DNA of 64,000 bases from WLXB01 sp040221475 (GCA_040221475.1 JAVKEJ010000053.1:744001-808000), one strand, 5' to 3'; shown: positions 50,832 to 59,363, counted from the stretch's first letter. Translations and numbers: made by a program. The notes: generated by a model not told the origin, from the sequence alone.

Positions 50832-50857
50832 TATATGAATAAATATTTATTCATATA
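50832..50857. promoter_or_regulatory. Perfect 26-bp AT-rich palindrome before the sigma gene
   Basis: Arms TATATGAATAAAT and ATTTATTCATATA are exact reverse complements with no spacer, in a very AT-rich patch between dadA and the ECF sigma gene (start 50936). An RNA hairpin would be weak because it has only two G/C pairs, so an operator is more likely than a terminator. Confidence 0.5.
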
Positions 50858-50935
50858 TGTTGACCTGAAAAAAGCCACAAATTCACCCAAGGCTATGACG
50901 CTCTATCACGTCCCTACACTAAAGGGAGAGCGCAG

Positions 50936-51547
50936 ATGCCGGAGAAGCTGTCATACGAGCCATATCCAGAACAACCCGCTGACAGCGGGACTGTTGAGCT
51001 TTCACCTGTGTCAGACCTCATTAACTCTGCCATCGCAGGTAACCGCAACGCCTTCACTGTTCTGTTCGATCAGCACTACGAGCTGATCTACCGCATCGCC
51101 TTTCAGATGGTCCGCACCCAGTCCGATGCGGAAGACATTGCCCAAGACACCTGCATCAAAATGGCCCGTAAGCTCCATACCTATAAATTTGAGGCGAACT
51201 TCACCACGTGGCTGTACCGCCTTACTCAGAACACGGCCAAGGATTGGTTACGCAAAGCCTACCGCAAGCACGAGCGGCCCCTGCCCGAGGGGTTCGATAT
51301 GGCCGCCAATATGCCCTCTCCCGAGCGACAGGCCGCGGCACGGGAAACTCTGGGCCTGATTGATCAGCTCCCGCGCAAAATCAAAGCCGCTGTGCTGCTG
51401 GTCTTTCGCGACGGTCTTAGCCACCGCGAAGCCGCTGATACGCTGGGTTGCGCCGAAACCACAGTGTCTTGGCGTATTCATCAGGCCCGGAAAATCTTGA
51501 GCGACACCTTACAGCCGGACGATACTGCGAGGCCCACCCATGCGTGA
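50936..51547 (+). CDS. ECF-type RNA polymerase sigma factor
   Basis: The 203-residue protein has the sigma-2 region (residues about 45-110: LFDQHYELIYRIAFQMVRTQ, then SDAEDIAQDTCIKMARKLHT and FTTWLYRLTQNTAKDWLRK) and the sigma-4 region (about 140-190: LPRKIKAAVLLVFRDGLSH, then REAADTLGCAETTVSWRIHQ). Regions 1 and 3 are missing, as in ECF factors. An AAGGGAGAGC ribosome site precedes the ATG. Its end overlaps a small membrane protein gene by 8 bases, a typical sigma/anti-sigma layout. The trigger and regulon are unknown. Confidence 0.88.
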   Translation: MPEKLSYEPYPEQPADSGTVELSPVSDLINSAIAGNRNAFTVLFDQHYELIYRIAFQMVRTQSDAEDIAQDTCIKMARKLHTYKFEANFTTWLYRLTQNTAKDWLRKAYRKHERPLPEGFDMAANMPSPERQAAARETLGLIDQLPRKIKAAVLLVFRDGLSHREAADTLGCAETTVSWRIHQARKILSDTLQPDDTARPTHA

Positions 51548-51836
51548 CGTTGATCTTGAAAGCCTGCTGGCCCTGGATATCCCTGCCCCCCGCCCTGCGC
51601 GACGGGCTGCCGCAAAGGCACGCGCCCTCCATGCCTTCAAGACCACTCATCGCCGCGGCACCGGCGCGACTGTCGCGCGCTATCTTGTGCGCAGTTCAGC
51701 CCCGGCGTGGCATCTTGTTGCCGACATATTTGACAGTCCTTGGATCATAACTGTCCTGCGCATGGCCACATCATTGCTGGCCCTGATTATGTTTACCATC
51801 GCTGTGCTGGCGGTGTTTATGGCAACAGGCTCATAA
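51540..51836 (+). CDS. Small single-helix membrane protein, possible anti-sigma factor
   Basis: I do not recognise the 98-residue sequence. Residues 1-60 are Ala/Arg-rich and probably cytoplasmic (LALDIPAPRPARRAAAKARA), followed by a single hydrophobic helix at about 73-95 (MATSLLALIMFTIAVLAVFM). It overlaps the ECF sigma gene by 8 bases. A one-helix protein directly after an ECF factor is often its membrane anti-sigma, but no zinc-binding or known anti-sigma motif is visible. I infer the role from position only. Confidence 0.65.
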   Translation: MRDVDLESLLALDIPAPRPARRAAAKARALHAFKTTHRRGTGATVARYLVRSSAPAWHLVADIFDSPWIITVLRMATSLLALIMFTIAVLAVFMATGS

Positions 51837-51858
51837 CAAAACTTATGGTTTTTCGGCC

Positions 51859-52944
51859 CTAAGCAGCTTTTTTCAGGCCCGCTTTTTGCTCATCATTCAA
51901 GAGCTCAGCACTTGGCCGGGCGAAGTAATACCCTTGCACCAAATCGACCCCGGCCTCCTTGAGCCAATCGCTTTCCGCTTTGGTTTCAATACCTTCAGCG
52001 ATCACTTTAATTCTTTGCCGGCGGGCCATGGAAATCAGATGCTGAACGATATTTTGCTTAAAATCGTCGGCATCGATATCAATGATCAGATGACGGTCGA
52101 TCTTCATATAATCGGGCTCTAAATCTCTCAGCAAATTGAGGCCCGCGTAGCCCGCACCGACATCGTCGAGCGCCACGTGGAACCCGGCTTTACGGTAAAA
52201 TTTGAGGATGCCTCGCAGATGGTTAACGTCGGTCACTTCATCCGTTTCAGTCACCTCAAATACAATCTGCTCTGGCCGCAACCCAAGTTCTTCACAGGCT
52301 GAAACTGTGGTGCGCAAACAATAAGACGGGTCATAAATCGCCGTTGGATTGAAATTGATAAACAATTTTGCATCGCCGATGCTTTGCTTGGCCGCGTTTT
52401 GCACGGCAGATCGCCGCCCCGCTAGGTCGACCTGGAACATCATGCCAGCCGTCTCTGCGGTGTCGAAGATGTATCCTGGCGACAAAATACTGCCGTCAGG
52501 TTCCATACCCCGAAAGAGGGCTTCATACCCTTTCAGTTCACCGGTTTCGGCCCAGATGATGGGCTGAAAAAAGGATGTAAACCGGTCTTCTTGAATCAGC
52601 TGTTGCAGCCACTGCCCGCCCGACAGCCCCACCATACGCTCCAACGTCATCGTGCGGGACAGATTACGAAAATCAGGAGCTGTCCCTCTGGGCAGCGCCA
52701 ATGCATTTGAGCCGCGCTGTTCCTGTCCGGTCAGCGTGCCGCCGATTTGAATCAGAAACGGATTGAGGGAGGACGTTGTCAGCGAAGCCCGAATAACTTG
52801 CGGCTCAAGCACTTCATACTTGAAGTTGCTCTCCTGCAGCAGGGACATCACCTTTTCATGGGAATATTCCAGGGGCAGCCAGAATATGAGGTCCGTTTCA
52901 GGAAACGAAATATCGACAAAGGATTCACACTCGGGACACTGCAT
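51859..52944 (-). CDS. EAL-domain c-di-GMP phosphodiesterase-like protein
   Basis: The C-terminal part (about residues 110-345) is an EAL domain with all usual residues present: GYEALFRG, FINFNPTAIYD, FEVTETDEV, ALDDVGAGYAGL, YMKIDRHLI, VIAEGIETK and DLVQGYYFARP. It therefore probably cleaves c-di-GMP. The N-terminal 110 residues begin MQCPECESFVD with a CxxC pair and show no PAS, GAF or GGDEF pattern, so the sensing part is unknown. The 361-residue protein has no membrane helix and is probably cytoplasmic. It is convergent with the small membrane protein gene. Confidence 0.88.
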   Translation of the reverse strand: MQCPECESFVDISFPETDLIFWLPLEYSHEKVMSLLQESNFKYEVLEPQVIRASLTTSSLNPFLIQIGGTLTGQEQRGSNALALPRGTAPDFRNLSRTMTLERMVGLSGGQWLQQLIQEDRFTSFFQPIIWAETGELKGYEALFRGMEPDGSILSPGYIFDTAETAGMMFQVDLAGRRSAVQNAAKQSIGDAKLFINFNPTAIYDPSYCLRTTVSACEELGLRPEQIVFEVTETDEVTDVNHLRGILKFYRKAGFHVALDDVGAGYAGLNLLRDLEPDYMKIDRHLIIDIDADDFKQNIVQHLISMARRQRIKVIAEGIETKAESDWLKEAGVDLVQGYYFARPSAELLNDEQKAGLKKAA

Positions 52945-53040
52945 TCATATTCTCCTGTTGAGATCATGGTTTATACGGCTTCCCAACCAGAATAGATGCT
53001 TTATTTCTTCAACGAGTCCCCACCTCGAGATTTGGTTCTC

Positions 53041-53571
53041 TCAATCAGTCATCGGTTGCAGTGACAGATCGACCTCCAGGCCCAACTGCCGAATCAGCAC
53101 AAGATGATCCGCATTGCCCCACCGCTCCACCACCTTGCCGTTCTCAAACCGGAAAATATCCATCGCCGTGAACTGAAATTTCCGGCCCGTTGCTGGCGCG
53201 CCCATCATCTCCCCCGTCTGCGTGCCAGATACGGTCATCCGGGTCGATACCATATCGTCTTTGCAAATGATCAGGTCATTCACCAAAACCCGGTCCGGTG
53301 AGGCGTCTTTCGACGCGTTGAACATGCGTTCAAGCTGGGCCGGGCGGCCAATAACCCTCGCGGCGCCATTGGCATCGCTGTTGTGACTAATAAATTCATC
53401 TGCATAGAACTCGCCAGCGCGACTGCCATCCCGCTGCTCAAACAAGACCTCAAACAGCGCCAGATAACGGCTCAGGTTTTCTTCCTGGCCATCACAATGG
53501 ATTTCAGGGGCCGCAGCAACGCGGCTCAGACCGCCCAGTAGAAATACAAAAACCACCGTCAATCTGCGCAT
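53041..53571 (-). CDS. Secreted SnoaL-like (NTF2-fold) protein
   Basis: The 176-residue protein has a signal peptide (residues 1-21, ending RVAAA). The remainder matches the SnoaL/ester-cyclase type of cone-shaped barrel: YLALFEVLFEQRDGSRAGEF, then YADEFISHNSDANGA, VSTRMTVSGTQTGEMMGAP, and the C-terminal FRFENGKVVERWGNADHLVL. The substrate is unknown and export is unusual for this fold. It stands alone on its strand. Confidence 0.75.
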   Translation of the reverse strand: MRRLTVVFVFLLGGLSRVAAAPEIHCDGQEENLSRYLALFEVLFEQRDGSRAGEFYADEFISHNSDANGAARVIGRPAQLERMFNASKDASPDRVLVNDLIICKDDMVSTRMTVSGTQTGEMMGAPATGRKFQFTAMDIFRFENGKVVERWGNADHLVLIRQLGLEVDLSLQPMTD

Positions 53572-53711
53572 AGACGTTCTCCCAAATAGATCAGCATATC
53601 ATTTTGAACATCGTGCATCTTAACCTTGCTGCACACGGCGACCACGCCTAATACTGCAATAGATGTTTAAATCAGACCCCTGTTGAATATGATCCTGAGG
53701 AGCCTTTTGCC

Positions 53712-54170
53712 ATGCTGTGGAACCTATCCAATACCCTCCATACCCTCGCCGCCGTAATCTGGGTTGGTGGAATGTTCTTTGCCTACATGGCGCTGCGCCC
53801 CTCCATGGCAGGGGTTCCGCCGGAAGAAGCCCTGCCCTTGTGGCGCAGAACTCTAGAGAAATTCCTCCGCTGGGTTGCCGTGACCGTCATCATTTTATGG
53901 GCCACAGGCATTCACATGATGTTCTTTGTGCTCTCGGGCTTTGGCAAAGCGGGTGCCCATGTGGACACCATGTTCACCCTGGCCTTGATCATGACCGGGT
54001 TCTTTTTCTATCTCAATCACGGGCCGTTCCGCGCCTTCAAGATGGCCGCCGATGCGCGCGATTTCGCCACCGCAGGCCAGGTTCTGCAGAAAGTCCGCAA
54101 AATCGTCGCGACCAATTTAGCACTCGGCATCTTGACCATCGTTGTCGCCACCTGGGGTGCCGCTGGGTAA
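53712..54170 (+). CDS. CopD-like four-helix membrane protein
   Basis: The 152-residue protein has four hydrophobic helices at about residues 7-27, 50-73, 84-102 and 130-150. The N-terminal LHTLAAVIWVGGMFFAYMAL, with His and Trp in the membrane, is the mark of the CopD family. These proteins bind or move copper, or bind haem in cytochrome-b-like fashion, but no copC gene is here. GAGGAG precedes the ATG. The repeat patch begins 40 bases past the stop. Confidence 0.8.
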   Translation: MLWNLSNTLHTLAAVIWVGGMFFAYMALRPSMAGVPPEEALPLWRRTLEKFLRWVAVTVIILWATGIHMMFFVLSGFGKAGAHVDTMFTLALIMTGFFFYLNHGPFRAFKMAADARDFATAGQVLQKVRKIVATNLALGILTIVVATWGAAG

Positions 54171-54207
54171 CTGAGCCAGAGCGTAATTTTGCCAACGGGT
54201 AACTTTA

Positions 54208-54363
54208 TTGTGCATGGGCTCGTTCCAAGGGGGTAGTCCGAGGCGGGTCCATGGGCTCGTTCCACCGATCATACGTCCATGGGCTCGAATGGATGGAACC
54301 AGTCGTGCATGGGCTCGTTCCAAGGGGAAGAGCCCTAGTAGAAAATCTCGTTCCAAGGGGGGG
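54208..54363. repeat. Cluster of short CATGGGCTCGTTCCA repeats
   Basis: Copies occur at 54213-54232 (CATGGGCTCGTTCCAAGGGG), 54250-54264 (CATGGGCTCGTTCCA), 54278-54287 (CATGGGCTCG only), 54308-54327 (full 20 bases) and 54350-54360 (CGTTCCAAGGG-type, first half lost). All point the same way and are spaced 22-42 bases apart. They fill the convergent gap between the CopD-like gene and the oxidoreductase gene. Irregular spacing excludes CRISPR. They may be decayed copies of a small repeat element or a protein- or RNA-binding array. Confidence 0.65.
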
Positions 54364-54382
54364 CCCAAAAAACTGAACTTAA

Positions 54383-55420
54383 TTAGAACGGATCAGGACT
54401 AATTCTCACCAGCTGCTTGCCCTGGTTTTTGCTGTCATACAGCCGGATCAGAGCTTCAGGCATCCGCTCGATGCCATCCAGAATATCTTCCTGATAGGTC
54501 AAACGCCCCTCGTTGATCCACTGCACCATATCGTTTTCAGCTTCTGCAAAACGTGGCGCATAGTCGTAAATCAGGAAGCCTTGCATCAGGGCATTCAAAC
54601 GCCCGATTTTATAGGCATTTTTGAGAGGGCGCGGGCTGCCATCACCAATGTATTGACTGATCTGTCCGCATGACACAACCCGCGCGTATTTGTTGATCCG
54701 GGCCAAACCTTCATCAAGGATTTCACCGCCGACATTGTCGAAAAACACATCAATCCCCTTGGGGCAGGTTTGATCCATCTGCGCGCCTATCGCGCCCTCG
54801 CGATAATTGATCGCGGCATCGTAGCCGAGGCGTTCCGTCAGCAGCTTACACTTCTCGTCCGAGCCCGCGATGCCAACGGTTTTGCAGCCTCTGATCTTGG
54901 CTATTTGCCCCACATTAGAACCAACGCCACCGGCCGCGCCCGACACCAGAACCGTCTCGCCCGCTTTGGGTTTGCCAATATCAAACAGACCGAAATAGGC
55001 CGTAAATCCTGTCATACCCAATACACCTAGTGCCGTTGAAACCGGCACAACGCGCTGATTGACCTTAAACATCAGATAGTAGTCTGAGCCGTCAGCAACC
55101 GCGTATTCTTGCCAGCCCATCTTGCCGTGGACGATGTCTCCGGCGACGTAATCTGGGTTCTTAGAGCTGACCACCTGGCCAACACCACGGCCGCGCATCA
55201 CTTCGCCAATTTCAAGCGGGGCTTCGATCCCAGCGCCATCCAGCATGTAAAATCGCATCACTGGGGCCAGAGAGGCATAAATCACCCGGATGACGAACTC
55301 GCCCTTTTTGGGCTTTGGAATCGGTGTTTCCTGAAGCCTGAAGTCCGTTTTCCGGACCGCGCGGTCTACCGGCCGTTCAGCCAGAACCCATTGCTTGTTC
55401 GTCTTCGGTTCGGAGCTCAT
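54383..55420 (-). CDS. NADP-dependent zinc-free MDR oxidoreductase (curcumin/prostaglandin-reductase type)
   Basis: The 345-residue protein is a medium-chain reductase lacking the structural zinc site. It begins NKQWVLAERPVDRAVRKTDF, has YASLAPVMRFYM near residue 49, MTGFTAYFGLFDIGKPKAGE near residue 136, and the nucleotide loop VLVSGAAGGVGSNVGQIAKI near residue 157, then VFFDNVGGEILDEGLARIN. These match enone or curcumin reductases of the PTGR family. The physiological substrate is unknown. It is separated from the OsmC fusion by 30 bases on the same strand, so the two may be cotranscribed. Confidence 0.87.
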   Translation of the reverse strand: MSSEPKTNKQWVLAERPVDRAVRKTDFRLQETPIPKPKKGEFVIRVIYASLAPVMRFYMLDGAGIEAPLEIGEVMRGRGVGQVVSSKNPDYVAGDIVHGKMGWQEYAVADGSDYYLMFKVNQRVVPVSTALGVLGMTGFTAYFGLFDIGKPKAGETVLVSGAAGGVGSNVGQIAKIRGCKTVGIAGSDEKCKLLTERLGYDAAINYREGAIGAQMDQTCPKGIDVFFDNVGGEILDEGLARINKYARVVSCGQISQYIGDGSPRPLKNAYKIGRLNALMQGFLIYDYAPRFAEAENDMVQWINEGRLTYQEDILDGIERMPEALIRLYDSKNQGKQLVRISPDPF

Positions 55421-55450
55421 AGATGGCGTCTTTCAGGTTCTTTGCTTCGG

Positions 55451-56689
55451 CTAATCATCAAGCTTTGTGCGGATCTTCACCTCACTCTCCAAAGTGCGGT
55501 GCACGGGGCATTTGTCGGCTATTTCGAGCAGTTTTGCACGCTGTTCTTCGCTGAGGTCTCCCGTCAAAGTGATGGTGCGGGAGATTTCATCGATTTTACC
55601 CTCTTTGGTCTCGCAGTCAGCACACGCCTCAGCATGAATTTTTGAGTGTTTCAAAACCACAGAAACCTTGTCCAAGGGCAAGTCTTTACGATTGGCGTAC
55701 ATTCTCAGCGTCATTGTGGTGCACGCTCCCAAACCGCTTAAAATATAGTCATAGGGCGTCGGGCCTCGATTATCGCCCCCAACTCCCGCAGGCTCATCTG
55801 CCGTCAGGACATGCGGCCCGACGCGGATGGTCTGTGTAAACTGACCCGTCCCGGCTTCTGCGACTTCAACGGTGCCCTCTTCTGGTTGATCGGACGCAGA
55901 CTTGCTTGCATCAGCCTTGGTTTCCAGCACACCAATATAACGTGTCGCCCAGGCCGCAATACATTGCGCCGCATAAATCGCATCGGATTTCTTGCTCAAA
56001 AGATGATTGGCGCTGTCCAGCGACAAAAAGCTCTTGGGGTGTTTCGCCGCCACGAAAATCTTGGTGGCATTGTCGATGCCCACGGTTTCATCAAGCGGGG
56101 CCTGACAGACCAACAGCGCCTTTTTCATGCCAGCCACGGCGTCCAGCACATTCTGCCCCTCAATGTCGTCCAGAAACTGTTTCTTAATCTTGAACGTACG
56201 GCCCGCCAGTTGGACCTCCGCCTCACCGTCTTTGGCAATGTCATCGAGCTTCGCGCCAAAGTTATGAGACACATGCGCCGCATCCGAGGGGGCGCCAATG
56301 GTCACAACAGCTTTCGCCTCCGCGATCTCGGGGGCCGCAGCAAGAACCGCAGCACCGCCCAGGGAATGCCCGATTAGCAAGGCCGGTGCTTCAAAATTAT
56401 CTCTCAAATAGTCTGCAGCGTGGAGCAGGTCTTGGACGTTTGAAGAAAAATTCGTGTTGGCAAATTCACCCTCGGAAGCTCCAAGCCCCGTAAAGTCAAA
56501 CCGCAGGACCGCAATCGCATGGGCACTCAGTTCAGAGGCGATCCGAGACGCCGCAAAAACGTCTTTTGAGCAGGTAAAGCAGTGGGCAAATAACGCATAA
56601 GCTTTAGGTTCTCCGTCGGGCATATCCAGGCGTGCAGCCAGGGCTTCGCCTGAATGACCGGGGAATTCTATTTTACGGCTCTCAACCAT
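55451..56689 (-). CDS. Alpha/beta hydrolase fused to OsmC-family domain
   Basis: Residues 1 to about 250 are an alpha/beta hydrolase with LIGHSLGGAAVLAAAPEIAE near residue 102 (Ser nucleophile), SKDVFAASRIASELS and a late NHLLSKK (candidate His). Residues about 275-412 are an OsmC domain, with GDNRGPTPYDYILSGLGACT and KCPVHRTLESEVKI holding the two redox Cys. OsmC proteins reduce organic peroxides. The fusion is known in Proteobacteria and suggests the esterase part prepares or binds the same lipid substrate, an inference. Confidence 0.87.
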   Translation of the reverse strand: MVESRKIEFPGHSGEALAARLDMPDGEPKAYALFAHCFTCSKDVFAASRIASELSAHAIAVLRFDFTGLGASEGEFANTNFSSNVQDLLHAADYLRDNFEAPALLIGHSLGGAAVLAAAPEIAEAKAVVTIGAPSDAAHVSHNFGAKLDDIAKDGEAEVQLAGRTFKIKKQFLDDIEGQNVLDAVAGMKKALLVCQAPLDETVGIDNATKIFVAAKHPKSFLSLDSANHLLSKKSDAIYAAQCIAAWATRYIGVLETKADASKSASDQPEEGTVEVAEAGTGQFTQTIRVGPHVLTADEPAGVGGDNRGPTPYDYILSGLGACTTMTLRMYANRKDLPLDKVSVVLKHSKIHAEACADCETKEGKIDEISRTITLTGDLSEEQRAKLLEIADKCPVHRTLESEVKIRTKLDD

Positions 56690-56808
56690 TTTGGGGAATC
56701 CTTCTCATATGACAGACATGTGAGCCCATCTGGGCCGGCTTCTTCTTGGACCGGGCGGTGCTTAATCCTATGCTGCGGTCCTATCATCGCAAGTTCTAGG
56801 ACAAAACC

Positions 56809-57801
56809 ATGAAGACTCCCGTACACGGAGATTTTATCGCCGCCATTGGCAATACGCCCCTCATTCGCCTGAAATGGGCCTCAGAGGTCTCGGGTGCCAA
56901 TATCTACGGCAAAGCTGAATTCATGAACCCAGGCGGTTCTGTAAAGGATCGCGCCGCCTTATACATGATCAAAGATGCTGAAAAACGTGGTCTGCTCAAG
57001 CCCGGCGGTATTCTGGTGGAGGCGACTGGCGGTAATACGGGCATCGGTGTCGCCCTGGTGGGCAACGCGCTCGGTTATAAATCGATCATTGTGATGCCGG
57101 ATACCCAAGCCCAGGAAAAAAAAGATACGGTCAGAGCCTGCGGGGCTGTTCTGAAGGAAGTGCCCGCTGTTCCTTATAAAGACCCGAATAACTATGTTCA
57201 TGTCGCAAAACGCCTTGCTGATGAGGTTGGCGGCTATTTCTGCAACCAGTTTGACAATGTCGCCAATCGCGACGGCCATATTCAAAGCACAGGCCCTGAG
57301 ATTTGGGACGCCCTGGACGGCAAAGTCGATGCCTTCACCACCGCTGTTGGCACCGGGGGCACCCTCGCGGGGATATCCATAGCGCTTAAAGAACGGTCTA
57401 AAGACGTCCTCACCGTCGCCGCTGATCCGGGCGGGTCGGTGATTCATAACTTCATCAAAAAGGGCGAACTCACCAGCGAAGGCGGCTCAATCACTGAGGG
57501 AATTGGGCAAGGCCGTGTCACGCTTAACCTCAAAGACGCCCCCATAGATGACTCAGAACGGATCTTCGACCCAGAAGCGTTAGAGACCATATACAATCTG
57601 GTATTGCATGATGGCCTGGTGATGGGCGGCTCGACCGGAATTAACGTGGCAGCAGCCATCCGTATTGGGAAAAAGTTAAATCCCGGCGCGAACGTCGTCA
57701 CAATTTTGTGCGATCATGGCAGCCGTTATCAGAGTAAGATTTATAATCCTGAATTTCTCCGCTCCAAGGGTCTTCCAATCCCGCCTTGGATGGAGGACTA
57801 A
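56809..57801 (+). CDS. cysK: Cysteine synthase A
   Basis: CysK makes L-cysteine from O-acetylserine and sulfide. The 330-residue PLP enzyme has AIGNTPLIRLKWASEVSGAN, the Schiff-base Lys in NPGGSVKDRAALYMI near residue 46, EATGGNTGIGVALVG near residue 70, the Gly-rich phosphate loop TAVGTGGTLAGIS near residue 179, and TILCDHGSRYQSKIYN near residue 305. The sulfurtransferase gene overlaps or follows within 23 bases, so sulfur incorporation and transfer are likely coexpressed. No serine acetyltransferase is in the window. Confidence 0.92.
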   Translation: MKTPVHGDFIAAIGNTPLIRLKWASEVSGANIYGKAEFMNPGGSVKDRAALYMIKDAEKRGLLKPGGILVEATGGNTGIGVALVGNALGYKSIIVMPDTQAQEKKDTVRACGAVLKEVPAVPYKDPNNYVHVAKRLADEVGGYFCNQFDNVANRDGHIQSTGPEIWDALDGKVDAFTTAVGTGGTLAGISIALKERSKDVLTVAADPGGSVIHNFIKKGELTSEGGSITEGIGQGRVTLNLKDAPIDDSERIFDPEALETIYNLVLHDGLVMGGSTGINVAAAIRIGKKLNPGANVVTILCDHGSRYQSKIYNPEFLRSKGLPIPPWMED

Positions 57802-57824
57802 CCGGCAAACACGGAAACCAGTCC

Positions 57825-58694
57825 ATGAGTTACGCCAATCCCGACGCCCTCGTTTCCACGGAGTGGCTCGCTAATCACCTCGCCGACGAGGATGTCATCG
57901 TTTTAGACGCCTCATATTTTGTGCCCGGCGGCACAGGACCAGCCAAAGAACAATACGCAAGCGGTCACCTGCCCGGCGCAGTTTTCTTCGACATTAATGA
58001 CGTTGCCGACCCAGACGCGGACCAAGATCACACCATGCCGTCTGCGACAGTCTTTAACCAAAAAGTCGGGGCTCTCGGCGTCAGCAATCAATCCTTTGTG
58101 GTGATCTATGATGCCGCTGGTGGCGGCTGCGCTGCCGCACGTGTGTGGTGGATGTTCCGAGCCTTTGGCCATGGAAAAGTGGCTGTTTTGAATGGCGGCC
58201 TGTCGAAGTGGAAAGCCGAAGGCCGGACCTTGGAAACTGATGTTCCAGACGTTACTCCTCAGACCTACAAAGCAAGCCAAGACGCTCAACCGCGTGTTCG
58301 CAATAAGTCGGACATTCAAAACAACATTGAGGCCGCAGCCTACCAAGTTGTTGATGCCCGCGCAGCTGGACGATTTGCTGGGACAGACCCAGAACCCAAA
58401 GCAGGACTGCGCGCTGGCCATATTCCAAAAAGCCTGAATCTGCCTTGGAACTCCCTCTTTATCCCTGAAACGAAAACCTTCAAATCGGCTGATGGCCTTA
58501 AAGCTGAATTTGAGTCCGCAGGCATTGACCTCTCGAAACCTGTCACAACAACCTGTGGCTCTGGCGTAACAGCCTGCACCGTTGCCCTTGGGGCTTATCT
58601 GCTCGGCAAGGAGGATGTCGCCATATACGATGGCTCCTGGGTCGACTGGGGCAGTGATGCTGATACGCCAGTGGTCACGGGACCGACTGCCTAA
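57825..58694 (+). CDS. sseA: 3-mercaptopyruvate/thiosulfate sulfurtransferase
   Basis: The 289-residue protein has two rhodanese domains. The first begins VSTEWLANHLADEDVIVLDA, with YASGHLPGAVFFDIND. The second contains VVDARAAGRFAGTDPEPKAG near residue 174 and the active-site loop TTCGSGVTACTVAL near residue 240, the CG(S/T)G(V/I)T form typical of mercaptopyruvate sulfurtransferase. ATG 57825 gives MSYANPDALV; a longer frame upstream overlaps cysK by 16 bases. It follows cysK in a sulfur operon. Confidence 0.9.
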   Translation: MSYANPDALVSTEWLANHLADEDVIVLDASYFVPGGTGPAKEQYASGHLPGAVFFDINDVADPDADQDHTMPSATVFNQKVGALGVSNQSFVVIYDAAGGGCAAARVWWMFRAFGHGKVAVLNGGLSKWKAEGRTLETDVPDVTPQTYKASQDAQPRVRNKSDIQNNIEAAAYQVVDARAAGRFAGTDPEPKAGLRAGHIPKSLNLPWNSLFIPETKTFKSADGLKAEFESAGIDLSKPVTTTCGSGVTACTVALGAYLLGKEDVAIYDGSWVDWGSDADTPVVTGPTA

Positions 58695-58717
58695 TCAACA
58701 TTTGCAAAGGATTTTTC

Positions 58718-59296
58718 ATGCCACGCATTGATCCCCTTCCCATAGAATCCCTGCCCGCTGAGTTTCAGGAGCGCATGAAGCAAGGCCAATCCAAGATGGG
58801 GTTCAAAGCCAATGATGGCTTGACGTTCGCCCGCGTGCCTGGCCTGATGGAAGGGTTGAGCGGCCTGACCTGGGCCATTTACGGAAAAGATGGCCTGGTC
58901 ACCAACGAAATCAAACGTCTGGTTTCCATCATCACCAGCTCCGCTGCTGGCTGCGTTTATTGTCAGTCTCACACTGTGCACGGCGCTGATATGGCCGGTG
59001 TTGATGAAGAGAAAATTAAAGCCATCTGGGACTACGAGCGCAGCCCTCTGTTTAGCGATGCAGAGCGCGCCGCGATGCGGGTCGCACAGGGCGCAGGGCA
59101 TGCTCCGGTTGAGATAACAGATGAAGATTTTGATGAACTCAAGAAGCACTTTGATGACAACCAAATCTGCGAAATTGTCAGCGTCATCGCCCTCTTCGGT
59201 TTTCTCAACAAATGGAATGCAACCTTGTCCACAGACATAGAAGCCAGCCCACTGGCGGCTCTAAAGAAATTGGGGCCTAACGCCGACGCAGCTTGA
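58718..59296 (+). CDS. AhpD/carboxymuconolactone-decarboxylase-like peroxidase-related protein
   Basis: The 192-residue all-helical protein matches peroxidase-related AhpD-like enzymes. The CxxC with downstream His occurs in AAGCVYCQSHTVHGADMAG near residue 75, matching the alkylhydroperoxidase proton-relay pattern. A second half with NQICEIVSVIALFGFLNKWN is the family's conserved helix pair. It lies 23 bases after sseA and is the likely peroxide-detoxifying member of this sulfur cluster, an inference from position. Confidence 0.82.
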   Translation: MPRIDPLPIESLPAEFQERMKQGQSKMGFKANDGLTFARVPGLMEGLSGLTWAIYGKDGLVTNEIKRLVSIITSSAAGCVYCQSHTVHGADMAGVDEEKIKAIWDYERSPLFSDAERAAMRVAQGAGHAPVEITDEDFDELKKHFDDNQICEIVSVIALFGFLNKWNATLSTDIEASPLAALKKLGPNADAA

Positions 59297-59363
59297 GCTA
59301 CTGCTTTCGTTTTCTCCCGACTCAGGCCACAATGCGGTCAAGGTACGGTGGGGGATTCACAGA

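Noticed and set aside
54208..54363. Possible CRISPR array
   Set aside because: Repeats are 10-20 bases, partly truncated and irregularly spaced; no cas gene is present.
59297..59363. SAM-type riboswitch in front of metC
   Set aside because: The gap is only 67 bases and lacks a pseudoknot or conserved aptamer pattern by eye.
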